Part shown: positions 7,597-17,154 of the stretch, in pieces
How positions within the stretch are numbered: position 1 is the stretch's first letter
Layout of the letters: the number at the start of each line of letters is the position of its first letter
NCBI GenBank assembly: GCA_018266875.1
Contig: JAFDZR010000073.1
Span: forward strand, 1-58,316
DNA: 58,316 bases
Direction: 5' to 3'
Source: Bacteroidota bacterium
GTDB taxonomy: Bacteria > Bacteroidota > Ignavibacteria > Tepidaquicellales > Tepidaquicellaceae
The notes under the pieces: generated by a model
Told to the model about the DNA's origin: nothing
The model's database searches: none
What the model saw: only the letters and a program-made list of their open reading frames with translations
Position numbers and translations under genes: made by a program

Positions 7597-10500
7597 AAAA
7601 TATATAGACATAAGCGAAAATATTATTGAAGAGAATAAGGAACTCATTCCCGCTCCTTCAGCTTCATCCGACGGCAGTGATGAGCCGAAGGATATAAATT
7701 ACTGGAGAAGCTTCAGGGAATTGTACAATGATCCTTCCTTCAGAAAAGAGAAGAGTATGGAGTTTCATCCGGGAGAACTTGATAAACCCGACTTGAATAC
7801 TTTCTCTAAATTCTCAAGAAGAAAATTCCTTGCCCTGCTCAGCGCTTCGGCTGCAGTTGCAGCTTCAGGCTGTTCGAATTACAGGGACAAAGGCGAGCTC
7901 ATTCCCTACAATAAAAAACCCGAATCTGTTACGGTCGGAAATCCGACTTATTACGCTTCCACCTGCACAGGATGCAGTTCCGCATGCGGTATTCTTATCA
8001 AAACTCTTGACGGCAGACCGGTAAAAGTGGACGGCAATCCCGATCATCCCGTCAGCAAAGGAAAGATCTGCGCAATAGGACAGGCAAGCGTCATGAGTCT
8101 GTATGATCCGGAGCGTCTGAAGAATCCTGTAGAGAGAGTGAACAGAGTAAGTCCGAACAATATGGACTGGAAGACAGCCGATGAGAAGATCATTGCCGAA
8201 CTTAAAAGCGCAGCAGCTTCCGGAAAGGAAATTTCGGTAATAACGCATACTGTAAATTCTCCTTCTCTTAAAAAACTTTTTGATGAGTTTGCTAAAGCTT
8301 ATCCTACCGCTAAAGTTTATTCGTATGAACTATTTGAAGACACACCGAGAAACAGCGCATGGGAAAAATGCTACGGTTCAAAAAATTATCCGCTGATAAG
8401 CTGGGATAAGGCGAATATAATTCTTTCGCTTGAGTCTGACTTCCTCGGAAATGAAGGCAATAAAGTGGAAACCTCAAGGCTTTATACATCAGGAAGAGAC
8501 GCCATTAACGGAAAGGAATTCAACAGATTATATTCGGTCGAGGGAAATGCTTCCGTAACCGGAATGAATTCTGATTACAGATTGATACTGAAGACGGATG
8601 CCATTGAAGAATTTGTGATGTGTCTGCTGAATGAGCTTGCCGGAAAGGAAAAAATTTCATCATATTCCTCAGACGCCGGCATAATGTCAAAGCTTCAGAG
8701 TTTCAATTTAAAATCATTCGCGGAGAAATATAATTTATCCGAAGAAGTGATCAATCATCTCGTATCCGATCTGAAAAAAAATCAGGGAGCGTCTTATGTT
8801 TCTGCAGGATCAATGCTTCCGGAATCAACTCACATTGCAGTGAATATGCTAAATGAAGTTCTCGGAAATTCAGCGCTCTATAAAAAAGAAGTATCGAATG
8901 TAAAGGTAATGCCGCTCAGTACGAGAGAGGAACTGGAAAATCTGGTATCAGATCTTAATTCAGGAAAGACAACAGTTGTCATTCATTACGATTCAAATCC
9001 GGTCTATCATCTTCCGCCTGATCTCGGTTACGCCGATGCGGTGAAGAAAGCAAAGACAATAGTTTCCCTTTCGGAATCCGACAACGAATCTTCAAATGCG
9101 GGAAATTATGTACTGCCCGTGAATTCAATGTTCGAATCATGGGGAGATTATCAGACGAGAAATAATTTCTTCAGTCTCCAGCAGCCGGTAATTGCGCCGA
9201 TATACAACAACAGACAGAAGGAAGACATTCTGATGACATGGATCAGCGGCAATCCGGATTCTTATAACAGCGACAGTTATCATAAGTTTGTTATGGATAA
9301 CTGGAAAGCGAACATTCTTTCTTCAGCCGGAACAGACAGTGATTTCAACAGAGCCTGGTATGCAGGACTGAATGACGGAGTTGTAATGGTTTCAAAGAAA
9401 GAAGCTGCCGCGCAGGAAGGCGAGAATGTTCCGGCGCCTGAAGTTTTCAATCCGGCTTCATTTGTTTCAAATACATCTTCCATGAGATCCAAAGACGGTT
9501 TTTCGCTTTTACTGATTAAGAGCGGAGCTCTGGGTGACGGAAGGCATGCAAATAACGGATGGCTTCAGGAACTTCCAAAGCCCGTTTCAAGAATTGTATG
9601 GGACAACTATGCGGCAATTTCAGTGCAGTCAGCGAAAGCGCTCGGAGTGGATTCAAATGATAATATCAGCATTACAACACAGTCGGGTAAAATGGATATT
9701 CCCGTATTCGTGCAGCCTGGAATGGCTGACGGAGTTCTGGCGATTGAGCTTGGTTACGGCAGAACGGTCTGCGGAACGGTCGGACTTGATGCGGGTTTCA
9801 ATGCAAATGTATTAATGACTAAAAATCCAGCTCTCAGCAGATGGTTTTATAATGATGTAAAAGCGGAAAAATCTTCAGGAAAATATGAGCTTGTTTCAGT
9901 TCAGGATCAGTATCCGATGGATGAGCCGCTTTATAAGGACATTCAGTATAGAAGAGAGATCATTCAGGAAGGGACTTATTTACAGTTCAAAGAGAATCCT
10001 GATTTCCTTCACGACAGGCATACAAAATATTCAGAAGAAGAAACATTCAAATTAAAAGTTGGAAGTATCAACGAGCAGTACAAGCACACCGGAACGAAGT
10101 GGGGAATGGTCATTGATCTCAATAAATGTATCGGCTGTAATGAATGCGTTGCGGCATGCAGCGTGGAAAATAACATTCCCGTTGTAGGGAAGGAACAGGC
10201 AAAGAAGCACAGATCAATGCAGTGGATCAGGATTGACAGATATTATTCAGGCACGCCGGAAACGCCTAAGGCGAGTTTCCAGCCGATGCTTTGTCAACAC
10301 TGCGATTTCGCGCCGTGTGAAAATGTCTGCCCTGTAGCGGCGACTACTCACAGCGCAGACGGAATCAACGGAATGGCTTACAACAGATGCGTAGGTACGA
10401 GATACTGTTCGAATAACTGTCCTTACAAAGTAAGAAGATTCAATTACTTCAACTTCAGGGATCATTTCAAAGACGGAATTCAGCTTGAGGAATCGTTTAC

Positions 10501-10834
10501 ACTTATGCAGAATCCTGAAGTCACTGTGAGATCAAGAGGCGTGATGGAGAAATGTACATTCTGTCTGCAGAGGATAATGGATGAGAGACAGATGGCTATT
10601 CAGGAAAACAGACAGGTAAAGGGATCAAATGTAAAGACGGCATGTCAGGAAGCATGTAACACGAATGCGATCTCATTCGGTGATCAGAATGATAAAGAAT
10701 CAGACATATTCAAACTCAATAACAGCAAACTGGCTTACCATGTACTCGAGGAAATAAAGGTAAAGCCGAATGTTACTTATTTAGCAAAACTTAGAAATGT
10801 ATATGAAATTGAAAAAGAGGAGGCGCATCATTGA
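7589..10834 (+). CDS. actB: Alternative complex III subunit B, molybdopterin-like and iron-sulfur fusion
   Basis: A 1081-aa protein. It has a twin-arginine signal (SRRKFLALLSASAAVAASGC, about 77-95) whose trailing GCS could be a lipobox. A molybdopterin-oxidoreductase-like B1 region follows, with a Cys set at 126, 129, 133 and 161. From about residue 840 there is a ferredoxin-type B2 region with four Cys clusters (CIGCNECVAAC, CQHCDFAPCENVC, CVGTRYCSNNC, and CTFC...CQEAC). This is the known ACIII ActB layout, and in characterised ACIII the B1 part binds no molybdenum. It carries electrons from the quinol site near ActC towards the haem subunits. It overlaps the preceding small gene by 8 bases. 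Confidence 0.95.
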   Translation: MDKKYIDISENIIEENKELIPAPSASSDGSDEPKDINYWRSFRELYNDPSFRKEKSMEFHPGELDKPDLNTFSKFSRRKFLALLSASAAVAASGCSNYRDKGELIPYNKKPESVTVGNPTYYASTCTGCSSACGILIKTLDGRPVKVDGNPDHPVSKGKICAIGQASVMSLYDPERLKNPVERVNRVSPNNMDWKTADEKIIAELKSAAASGKEISVITHTVNSPSLKKLFDEFAKAYPTAKVYSYELFEDTPRNSAWEKCYGSKNYPLISWDKANIILSLESDFLGNEGNKVETSRLYTSGRDAINGKEFNRLYSVEGNASVTGMNSDYRLILKTDAIEEFVMCLLNELAGKEKISSYSSDAGIMSKLQSFNLKSFAEKYNLSEEVINHLVSDLKKNQGASYVSAGSMLPESTHIAVNMLNEVLGNSALYKKEVSNVKVMPLSTREELENLVSDLNSGKTTVVIHYDSNPVYHLPPDLGYADAVKKAKTIVSLSESDNESSNAGNYVLPVNSMFESWGDYQTRNNFFSLQQPVIAPIYNNRQKEDILMTWISGNPDSYNSDSYHKFVMDNWKANILSSAGTDSDFNRAWYAGLNDGVVMVSKKEAAAQEGENVPAPEVFNPASFVSNTSSMRSKDGFSLLLIKSGALGDGRHANNGWLQELPKPVSRIVWDNYAAISVQSAKALGVDSNDNISITTQSGKMDIPVFVQPGMADGVLAIELGYGRTVCGTVGLDAGFNANVLMTKNPALSRWFYNDVKAEKSSGKYELVSVQDQYPMDEPLYKDIQYRREIIQEGTYLQFKENPDFLHDRHTKYSEEETFKLKVGSINEQYKHTGTKWGMVIDLNKCIGCNECVAACSVENNIPVVGKEQAKKHRSMQWIRIDRYYSGTPETPKASFQPMLCQHCDFAPCENVCPVAATTHSADGINGMAYNRCVGTRYCSNNCPYKVRRFNYFNFRDHFKDGIQLEESFTLMQNPEVTVRSRGVMEKCTFCLQRIMDERQMAIQENRQVKGSNVKTACQEACNTNAISFGDQNDKESDIFKLNNSKLAYHVLEEIKVKPNVTYLAKLRNVYEIEKEEAHH

Positions 10835-10872
10835 GTCTTTGATGATGTGATGAAAGTTATTTATAAAATAAG

Positions 10873-11841
10873 ATGAGATGTTTTTTTAAAATATTGTTAT
10901 TCTTTTGTGTGGCTTTTTTTGCTGCGGAGTCTTTGAATGCACAGGCGGTGACGTGGCAGAAGGTGTATGGAAGTAATATTTATGAAGGAGGTAGATATGG
11001 CATTCAAACATATGACGGCGGATATATGATATTAAGTGATTCAAAAAATTGGGGTAACTATTTATCAGATTATATTTATTTATTAAAACTGGATCAGTCA
11101 GGTAATGTTGAATGGTCGAAATTATTTGAAGTTCCTGAAAGAGGAGTTAAAATTCAACAAACCGAAGATAGTGGATATGTTATTGCGGGATACGGGAATG
11201 ATAAAGGACTCTTAATTCGAACTGATATAGAAGGAAATGTAATCTGGAGAAAATATTATACTATAAATAATAACCCGGCATTATTTTATTCAATGCAAAT
11301 TTTAAAGAGCGGTGAGATAATTGCATGCGGACGATATTCATTTCCTATTCAAGCCATTTTTGTAAAAACTGATACTAATGGAGAAGTAATTTGGCTGAAT
11401 TCTTTTACAAACTCTGCAAATTTTTGCTACTCACTTGATATAACTGAATCAGATGATAATTTTATTTACACTACCGGAATAACTAGTTTAAAAGGTTATT
11501 CTCATACATTGGTTGGTAAGTTGTCATCAAGCGGAGATTTTATTTGGTTTAAAAATTTTCCTACAACAAGTGCTGGAAATTCACAATATGGGAAAGCTAT
11601 TATTTCGGAATCTATAAATTCTATTATTATTGGTGGTAATGTCAAGTTAAATAATTCAGATAAAAATTATGCTTATAGAATAGATTCATCCGGAAATATG
11701 ATTTCAGAAAATATTTATTTGCCAAACGGAATTTTAACTTCGATGTGTAAAACTTTGACAGGCGGATATATACTTTCGGGAATTGGTTATAGTACAATTT
11801 CTTATGATGTATCTGTAATAAGAAAAATGTTATTAATTTAA
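10873..11841 (+). CDS. Secreted repeat protein inserted in the ACIII operon
   Basis: A 322-aa exported protein with a signal peptide (residues 1-24, ending LNAQ) and imperfect repeats of about 45-50 residues. These follow the pattern GGY-[IM]-L...DS...YLLKLD-x-x-GNVEW-x-K, seen at about 45-80, 95-125, 145-175, 190-225 and 235-275, as in the beta-propeller-like T9SS cargo of Bacteroidota. It ends abruptly at VIRKMLLI, with no C-terminal sorting domain, so it looks truncated at the 3' end. It is visibly more AT-rich than actB and actC on either side. It has no haem or metal motif and no obvious role in respiration. Probably a recent insertion or a decaying cargo gene. Confidence 0.7.
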   Translation: MRCFFKILLFFCVAFFAAESLNAQAVTWQKVYGSNIYEGGRYGIQTYDGGYMILSDSKNWGNYLSDYIYLLKLDQSGNVEWSKLFEVPERGVKIQQTEDSGYVIAGYGNDKGLLIRTDIEGNVIWRKYYTINNNPALFYSMQILKSGEIIACGRYSFPIQAIFVKTDTNGEVIWLNSFTNSANFCYSLDITESDDNFIYTTGITSLKGYSHTLVGKLSSSGDFIWFKNFPTTSAGNSQYGKAIISESINSIIIGGNVKLNNSDKNYAYRIDSSGNMISENIYLPNGILTSMCKTLTGGYILSGIGYSTISYDVSVIRKMLLI

Positions 11842-11923
11842 TAATTGAAAATTATGATCTTAATTAAGTGAAATGTTTGATAAAATATTTACAAAATTTC
11901 TTAATATTGAAAACTTTAAAAAT

Positions 11924-11929
11924 AAGGAG
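11924..11929 (+). promoter_or_regulatory. Shine-Dalgarno site setting the TTG start of actC
   Basis: AAGGAG lies 5 bases before TTG at 11935. Most genes here have no such site, so this one supports the non-ATG start of actC. Confidence 0.65.
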
Positions 11930-11934
11930 CGCAC

Positions 11935-13332
11935 TTGAGTCTTGATGCCACTTACACAAAAGAGATCCCGTTAGTAGAGAGCAGGACTTCTTTTAAAGAC
12001 ATTGACCACGACATTGCTCTGCCGACTGAAACCAAACCTACAAAGGGATGGTGGATCGCTTTTCTGATATCTCTTACCGCGCTTTCAATAGGAGGTGTAG
12101 CTTTAGGATTTACAATCTTTTACGGTATCGGTATGTGGGGAAACAATCAGCCGGTCGCATGGGCGTTTGGTATTATCAACTTTGTATTCTGGATCGGTAT
12201 TGGTCATGCGGGAACGCTGATCTCTGCTATCCTTTATCTCTTCAGACAGAAATGGAGAACCGGTATCGCTAGGTTCGCCGAAGCGATGACGATATTCGCC
12301 GTTATGACTGCGGGTATTTTCCCGATCATTCATACCGGAAGACCGTGGCTGGCAGGTTATCTTATTCCATTGCCGAACATGAACGGAGTCTGGGTGAATT
12401 TTTATTCGCCGCTGCTCTGGGACGTGTTCGCTGTCTCAACTTATTTTACGATCTCTTTCCTCTTCTGGGGAATAGGACTTATTCCGGATCTTGCAACTTT
12501 AAGGGATAAGACAACCAGCAGAGTGAAGAAGACAATTTATTCCGTGCTCAGTCTGGGATGGACAAATTCAAACCGCAACTGGAGCAATTACGAGAGAGCT
12601 TATCTGATACTTGCCGGAATTTCAACTCCGCTTGTGTTATCAGTTCACTCAATAGTTAGTTTTGACTTTGCCGTATCGGTATTACCCGGATGGCATACGA
12701 CAATCTTCCCGCCTTACTTTGTGGCAGGAGCTATATTCTCAGGATTCGGAATGGTGTCAACGGTATTGATAATCGTAAGAAAGGTTTTCAATCTTCAGCA
12801 TATCATAACCGTTAACCATCTTGAAACCATGAACAAGATACTTCTCGCAACGGGAATGATGGTGGGATATGCATACGGAATGGAATTTTTCATAGCCTGG
12901 TACAGCGGAAATACATTCGAGCAGTTTATATTCATTAACAGGGCATTCGGTCCTTATGCATGGTCATACTGGATTATGGTATCGTGCAATGTGATTTTCC
13001 CTCAGCTCTTCTGGTTTAAAAAGATCAGAAGGTCGATACCGATTACAATGGTACTTGTAATTCTTGTCAATGTCGGTATGTGGTTTGAAAGATTCGTTAT
13101 CATAGTAACATCGCTTCACAGAGATTTTCTGCCGTCAAGCTGGGCAATGTTCACGCCGACGCTGACAGATCTCGGACTGCTCCTTGGAAGTTTCGGGTTT
13201 TTCTTTACGTTCTTATTATTATTTCTGAAATCACTGCCTCTGGTATCGATTTCGGAGATCAAAGCTGTGGTTGAGGGAGCGCAGCCGACTGTTCATCCGC
13301 ATCCTAATACAAACGGACAGCATCACGGCTGA
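11935..13332 (+). CDS. actC: Alternative complex III subunit C, NrfD-like quinol-site membrane protein
   Basis: A 465-aa polytopic protein of the NrfD/PsrC type with about ten membrane helices (the first at about 38-60, the last at about 415-435). Recognisable segments include [12 protein letters not shown] and IHTGRPW, the conserved helix region that lines the quinol pocket, and a C-terminal [12 protein letters not shown] tail rich in His. In ACIII, ActC with ActB forms the quinol-oxidising site in the cytoplasmic membrane. It starts with TTG at 11935 after a good Shine-Dalgarno sequence. It is separated from actB by the inserted secreted-protein gene, whereas ACIII operons normally have actB and actC adjacent. 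Confidence 0.95.
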   Translation: MSLDATYTKEIPLVESRTSFKDIDHDIALPTETKPTKGWWIAFLISLTALSIGGVALGFTIFYGIGMWGNNQPVAWAFGIINFVFWIGIGHAGTLISAILYLFRQKWRTGIARFAEAMTIFAVMTAGIFPIIHTGRPWLAGYLIPLPNMNGVWVNFYSPLLWDVFAVSTYFTISFLFWGIGLIPDLATLRDKTTSRVKKTIYSVLSLGWTNSNRNWSNYERAYLILAGISTPLVLSVHSIVSFDFAVSVLPGWHTTIFPPYFVAGAIFSGFGMVSTVLIIVRKVFNLQHIITVNHLETMNKILLATGMMVGYAYGMEFFIAWYSGNTFEQFIFINRAFGPYAWSYWIMVSCNVIFPQLFWFKKIRRSIPITMVLVILVNVGMWFERFVIIVTSLHRDFLPSSWAMFTPTLTDLGLLLGSFGFFFTFLLLFLKSLPLVSISEIKAVVEGAQPTVHPHPNTNGQHHG

Positions 13333-13362
13333 GAATTAAAATTTTAGAATTAAGAATTTATT
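13331..13362. repeat. AT-rich TTTTAGAATTAAGAATTT-type short repeat
   Basis: Fills the actC-actDE gap and shares words with the tract at 2602-2633. No gene or terminator shape is seen. Confidence 0.4.
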
Positions 13363-13368
13363 AAAAAG

Positions 13369-14577
13369 ATGTTAAAAAAAATTATAAATAAGGTCAAGGA
13401 GTTCGATACCGTCAGGGATGAAGACCGGAGAAGCAATAAGCTTTACGGTAAAGCCGCTCTTTATAATACTCCTAACGAGATCACGCTTGCCGCAGCGGAA
13501 GTAGCCGGCAAGGGGTATAAAAATTTCGATGTATATACGCCTTATCCCATGCACGGCATGGACGATGCGATGGGAATGCCTCCTCCGAAGATCGGTTATG
13601 TTTCATTCATATTCGGAATAACGGGAACGGGTCTTGCGCTTCTGATGATGATCTGGATGTCTTCAATAAATTATCCGAACATAATCGGCGGTAAACCATT
13701 CTTCGGACTTCCGGGAGCGATTCCTATCACGTTTGAATCTACGGTTTTACTCTGCGGTATAGCTACAGTGCTGGGTCTGATCATTCTCTTCAGCAAGATG
13801 CCGAAGCTGAACAGTCCGCTTAATAACACGGAGTTCATGAGCAGGGTGACCTCTGATAAGTTCGGACTCGTAATCCAGGCTGATGATGAAAAATATATTG
13901 AAGATGAAGTATTAAAATTATTCTCAGAGACGAAGGCGTTTGAAGTTCAGGATATTTATTACCGCGAAAGCAATCTTATACAGAAGACACCTTTGTTTGA
14001 CTGGAGATTCACGGCGGCGATCATCGGAACTGCGCTTATAACCGCAGTGGTAAGTTATGTTACTCTGAACTATGTGCTTTATGAAACAGTGCCTTTCAAC
14101 TGGATGTGGAAACAGGGCAGGATAGACGCCCAGAGCAGGAGTGATTTCTTTCCGAACAAATCAGGAATGCGCGATCCTGTAACGGGAACAGTGGCAAGGG
14201 GATTCATGCCTTATGAATACGCCGGTATGCCTGATTCAGCGGTAAAGCTTTTATCGAATCCTGTTGCAGTCACAAAAAAATCCATAGAAAGAGGTCAGGA
14301 GAGATTCAATATTTACTGCAGTCCGTGTCACGGATATTTCGGTGACGGCGACGGAAGATTACGGGATCAGTTCCCTAAACCGCCGAGTCTCCATAATCAG
14401 AAGGTAAAGAACTGGTCTGACGGAAATATTTTTCACGTCATCACAAACGGTCAGAATGTAATGCCGAGTTATGCTGAACAGGTGTCGAAAGAAGACAGAT
14501 GGGCGATTGTGAATTATATCAGAGCGCTGCAGAGAGCTAAAGATGCGAGCGAGGAAGATCTGGAAAAAGCGAAGTAG
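13369..14577 (+). CDS. actDE: Fused alternative complex III subunits D and E (DUF3341 plus cytochrome c)
   Basis: A 402-aa protein that joins two normally separate subunits. Residues about 25-200 are ActD (DUF3341), with the NEITLAAAEVAGKGYKNFDVYTPYP start and two helices (about 75-97 and 125-143). After a third helix (about 212-238), residues about 250-402 are ActE, with the TGTVARGFMPYEYAG lead-in, one haem c site CSPCH at 317-321 and a likely axial Met in NVMPSYAEQ. Stand-alone ActE is usually lipid-anchored; here the extra helix would anchor it. No stop or frameshift lies between the halves, so the fusion is real in this sequence. A 337-bp gap follows before actF. Confidence 0.93.
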   Translation: MLKKIINKVKEFDTVRDEDRRSNKLYGKAALYNTPNEITLAAAEVAGKGYKNFDVYTPYPMHGMDDAMGMPPPKIGYVSFIFGITGTGLALLMMIWMSSINYPNIIGGKPFFGLPGAIPITFESTVLLCGIATVLGLIILFSKMPKLNSPLNNTEFMSRVTSDKFGLVIQADDEKYIEDEVLKLFSETKAFEVQDIYYRESNLIQKTPLFDWRFTAAIIGTALITAVVSYVTLNYVLYETVPFNWMWKQGRIDAQSRSDFFPNKSGMRDPVTGTVARGFMPYEYAGMPDSAVKLLSNPVAVTKKSIERGQERFNIYCSPCHGYFGDGDGRLRDQFPKPPSLHNQKVKNWSDGNIFHVITNGQNVMPSYAEQVSKEDRWAIVNYIRALQRAKDASEEDLEKAK

Positions 14578-14914
14578 TGGATTTTACCTCAAAGGCTCTA
14601 AGACTCAAAGGAAAAAAGAAAAAGAAACTTGAGTGGTTACCACCAAGACACGGAGACACAAAGGAAAAGATAATAAAAAAATTGTACCACGCCGTTGTTG
14701 TTCTTAGAGAGCGGAGCGGGCGTCACCAGCAACAAACGGAAACTTGAATATGGCAGTTGTTTGAGTTGTTGGTGACCAAAAAGATTGTCGGGATGAAACA
14801 GTAAATTTAAAGTTTGATTTAGTTAAACTTATTGGAACACCAACAACAGCACTTTAAAAGAGTTTAGTTAAGAAATAAAAAAAGTATTTGAATTATTTTA
14901 TATAATAATTTATA
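14578..14914. repeat. 337-bp intra-operon gap with dispersed-repeat remnants and an inverted repeat
   Basis: No ORF was found here. It contains a CTCAAAGGCTCTAAGACTCAAAGG-like tract (14588-14611) and an ACCACCAAGACACGGAGACA-like tract (about 14639-14664). The latter is related to the ACCACATAGACACATAG repeats at 23780 and 58097. Several GTTGTTG/CAACAAC words follow, including a perfect 10-nt inverted repeat (14765-14774 with 14838-14847). The DNA reads as repeat debris inside the operon. The last 50 bases before actF are AT-rich and could hold a promoter. Confidence 0.6.
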
Positions 14915-16087
14915 ATGGACTATACAAAAAAACCTTTACCGCAAATAGTAGGAAAAACCGGATTCGGTTTACTCGGAATCGGATTAATTTTAGTTGCAGT
15001 TTCATTTGCAGTTGACAGTCACAGGGCATTCTTTGATTATCTCTGGATGTACATGTTTCTGGTCAGCATCGGCGTCGGTTCGCTTGCGCTCGTTGCTCTG
15101 GAATATCTTGTCGGGGCTACTTGGAGCACGCCGTTCAGAAGAGTATCTGAATTTCTCGCTTCCATTATTCCCCTGCTGATCATTCTTGTAATTCCGCTTT
15201 TATTTGGAATGCATGATCTGTTTCACTGGACACACGCCGAAACGCTTGAGAACGATCCTCTGCTTCAGGCAAAAGCGCCTTATCTGAATGAAAGTTTCTT
15301 TTTTATAAGGACAGGGATAATTATTCTGATCTGGGTAGTATTCTATTACCTCTTCATCAGAAATTCCGTGAAGCAGGATGAAACGAAAGATCCGCTCCTT
15401 ACAAAACAGAGTATAAAACTGTCAGCTGTTTTTGCGATACTGTTTATGTTCACAATTACATTCACTGCAATAGACTGGATGATGAGCCTTGAATTCCACT
15501 GGTTCTCAACCATGTTCGGTGTTTATTATTTCGCCGGAACGGTAGTGGCTGCATTCGCCGCCGCGACTTTCTGCTCTGTGCTCTTAAACGAGAACGGTTA
15601 TCTTGTAAGCCGTCTGAAGAACAATAATTATTACAGCTTCGGAACGCTTCTTTTCGGATTCAATGTATTCTGGGCTTACATAGGATTTTCGCAGTATATG
15701 CTGATTTGGTATGCCGACCTTCCGGAAGAGACTTTCTGGGTGATGATGAGAATGAAAGGAAGCTGGAATTATTTTTCGATCGGACTTATATTTATTCATT
15801 TTGTAATTCCGTTCCTGATGCTCCTGCCCAGGAGTTCCAAGGTAAAACCAAAACTATTGGTTGTAATGTCTGTCTGGCTTTTGGCAGCGCATGCATATGA
15901 TCTTTACTGGCTGATAATGCCGAGTTTTTATACAAGCGGCTTCACATTCGGCTGGAGCGAGCTAGGATTTTTAATGTTCGCAGTCGGGTTAGTAATAACA
16001 GTATTCAAGATGAGAGCCGATAAGATCAACATGGTTCCGGTTGGAGATCCGAAACTTGAAGCCGGACTTAATTTCCATTTGAATTAA
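14915..16087 (+). CDS. actF: Alternative complex III subunit F, polytopic membrane subunit
   Basis: A 390-aa membrane protein with about ten helices, clearly related in layout to ActC (both are NrfD-like), with the ActF-typical segments DWMMSLEFHWFSTMFGVYYF (about 189-208) and SHRAFFDYLWMYMF near the N-terminus. ActF forms the second membrane core of ACIII and has been proposed to contribute to a second quinol site or proton path. It starts at ATG 14915. The separation from actDE suggests it may also have its own promoter. The following cytochrome gene begins about 100 bases later. Confidence 0.93.
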   Translation: MDYTKKPLPQIVGKTGFGLLGIGLILVAVSFAVDSHRAFFDYLWMYMFLVSIGVGSLALVALEYLVGATWSTPFRRVSEFLASIIPLLIILVIPLLFGMHDLFHWTHAETLENDPLLQAKAPYLNESFFFIRTGIIILIWVVFYYLFIRNSVKQDETKDPLLTKQSIKLSAVFAILFMFTITFTAIDWMMSLEFHWFSTMFGVYYFAGTVVAAFAAATFCSVLLNENGYLVSRLKNNNYYSFGTLLFGFNVFWAYIGFSQYMLIWYADLPEETFWVMMRMKGSWNYFSIGLIFIHFVIPFLMLLPRSSKVKPKLLVVMSVWLLAAHAYDLYWLIMPSFYTSGFTFGWSELGFLMFAVGLVITVFKMRADKINMVPVGDPKLEAGLNFHLN

Positions 16088-16188
16088 AAAATCCGGGTCA
16101 AACAGCCGGTCGTGGTTATTAATTTCGGAAAAATTTTGAAATAAAAAAACCGGATTAAATTTGGTAAATTATATAATATTTTTTAATA

Positions 16189-17139
16189 ATGTCACATAAC
16201 GAAAAAGGCAAGAAATTCAATGTTTACGATCTCTTCAGAGATCTGGAAAAATTTTACGGCGTGCTGTATATGCTTCTGCTCGTTTTTGTTGTATTCCTCG
16301 GCGCCAGATATGTGCAGACTCTTGATTACAATAAACTTTTCTCAGCGCCGGAACTGCTCGCCGCCGATACCAACATGAGAGTTCCCCTTGCAGTAAAAAA
16401 AGGAACCATGACACCTCCCGTAGATGTAATAAAATTCAGCACACCTTCTCCTGATCTTATAACAAAAGGAAAAGAATTATACACGACAAACTGCGCCAGC
16501 TGTCACGGAGAGACTGGGCAGGGTAACGGACCTGCCGGAGCTGCATTGAATCCTCCGCCGAGAAATTTCGCCGATCCTAAAAACCAGACCTGGAAAAACG
16601 GTGAACTGATCTCGCAGATGTATGTTACTCTTCAGGAAGGGATCCCGAATACCGGAATGGCAAGCTTCAGCACTATTCCGCCGGAAGACAGATTTGCAAT
16701 AATACAGTATGTAAGGACATTCAGTCCGGTTTATCCCAAGGACACTCCTGAGGAACTTAAGAAACTTGACGAGAAATACTCGCTTGCAACCGGAGTTAAA
16801 GCCGCGAATCAGATCCCGGTTCAGCTTGCAATGGATCTTATGGTTCTCGGCAAAGATACCCTGGTAAAGGATCTCGATAATATTCTTGCAAAAATTGAAA
16901 CTGAAAAGAGCGATACTTCTGCAGTAATATTCAAAAAAATAACATCAAACAAAACCAAAGCACTGACATCACTTGCATCAAACATGAAATGGACTGAAAG
17001 CAATACGGAATTTATGAATTTTTTAAAGACAGATCCGCTGGATAAGGGATTCAGAGCAGGCGTATTCCAGCTCTCACCCGCAGATTCAGAAAGGGTCTGG
17101 CAGTATCTCAGAACTCTGTTTGAAAAAAACAGACTCTGA
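16189..17139 (+). CDS. Membrane-anchored monohaem cytochrome c
   Basis: A 316-aa protein with an N-terminal anchor helix (about residues 23-44) and a class I cytochrome c domain (about 90-185) bearing CASCH at 102-106 and a likely axial Met in NTGMASFS. The C-terminal third (about 200-316) is haem-free, helical and rich in Lys/Glu/Thr. Position between actF and the oxidase genes suggests it carries electrons from ACIII to the haem-copper oxidase, whose subunit II here lacks a fused cytochrome domain. It resembles cytochromes sometimes annotated as a second ActE; the true ActE equivalent is the fused domain upstream. A partner role is inferred from order. Confidence 0.88.
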   Translation: MSHNEKGKKFNVYDLFRDLEKFYGVLYMLLLVFVVFLGARYVQTLDYNKLFSAPELLAADTNMRVPLAVKKGTMTPPVDVIKFSTPSPDLITKGKELYTTNCASCHGETGQGNGPAGAALNPPPRNFADPKNQTWKNGELISQMYVTLQEGIPNTGMASFSTIPPEDRFAIIQYVRTFSPVYPKDTPEELKKLDEKYSLATGVKAANQIPVQLAMDLMVLGKDTLVKDLDNILAKIETEKSDTSAVIFKKITSNKTKALTSLASNMKWTESNTEFMNFLKTDPLDKGFRAGVFQLSPADSERVWQYLRTLFEKNRL

Positions 17140-17154
17140 AAAAAATAAAGCTTT

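Noticed and set aside
14765..14847. Insertion sequence or MITE with GTTGTTGGTG terminal inverted repeats
   Set aside because: The 83-bp element has no transposase, no target-site duplication was seen and the outer copies are imperfect. It is kept only as repeat debris.
16189..17139. This cytochrome as ActE
   Set aside because: The ActE signature (TVARG lead-in, NVMPSYAEQ and DRWAIVNYIRALQ) is in the fused protein upstream. This one has a different lead-in and a haem-free C-terminal third.
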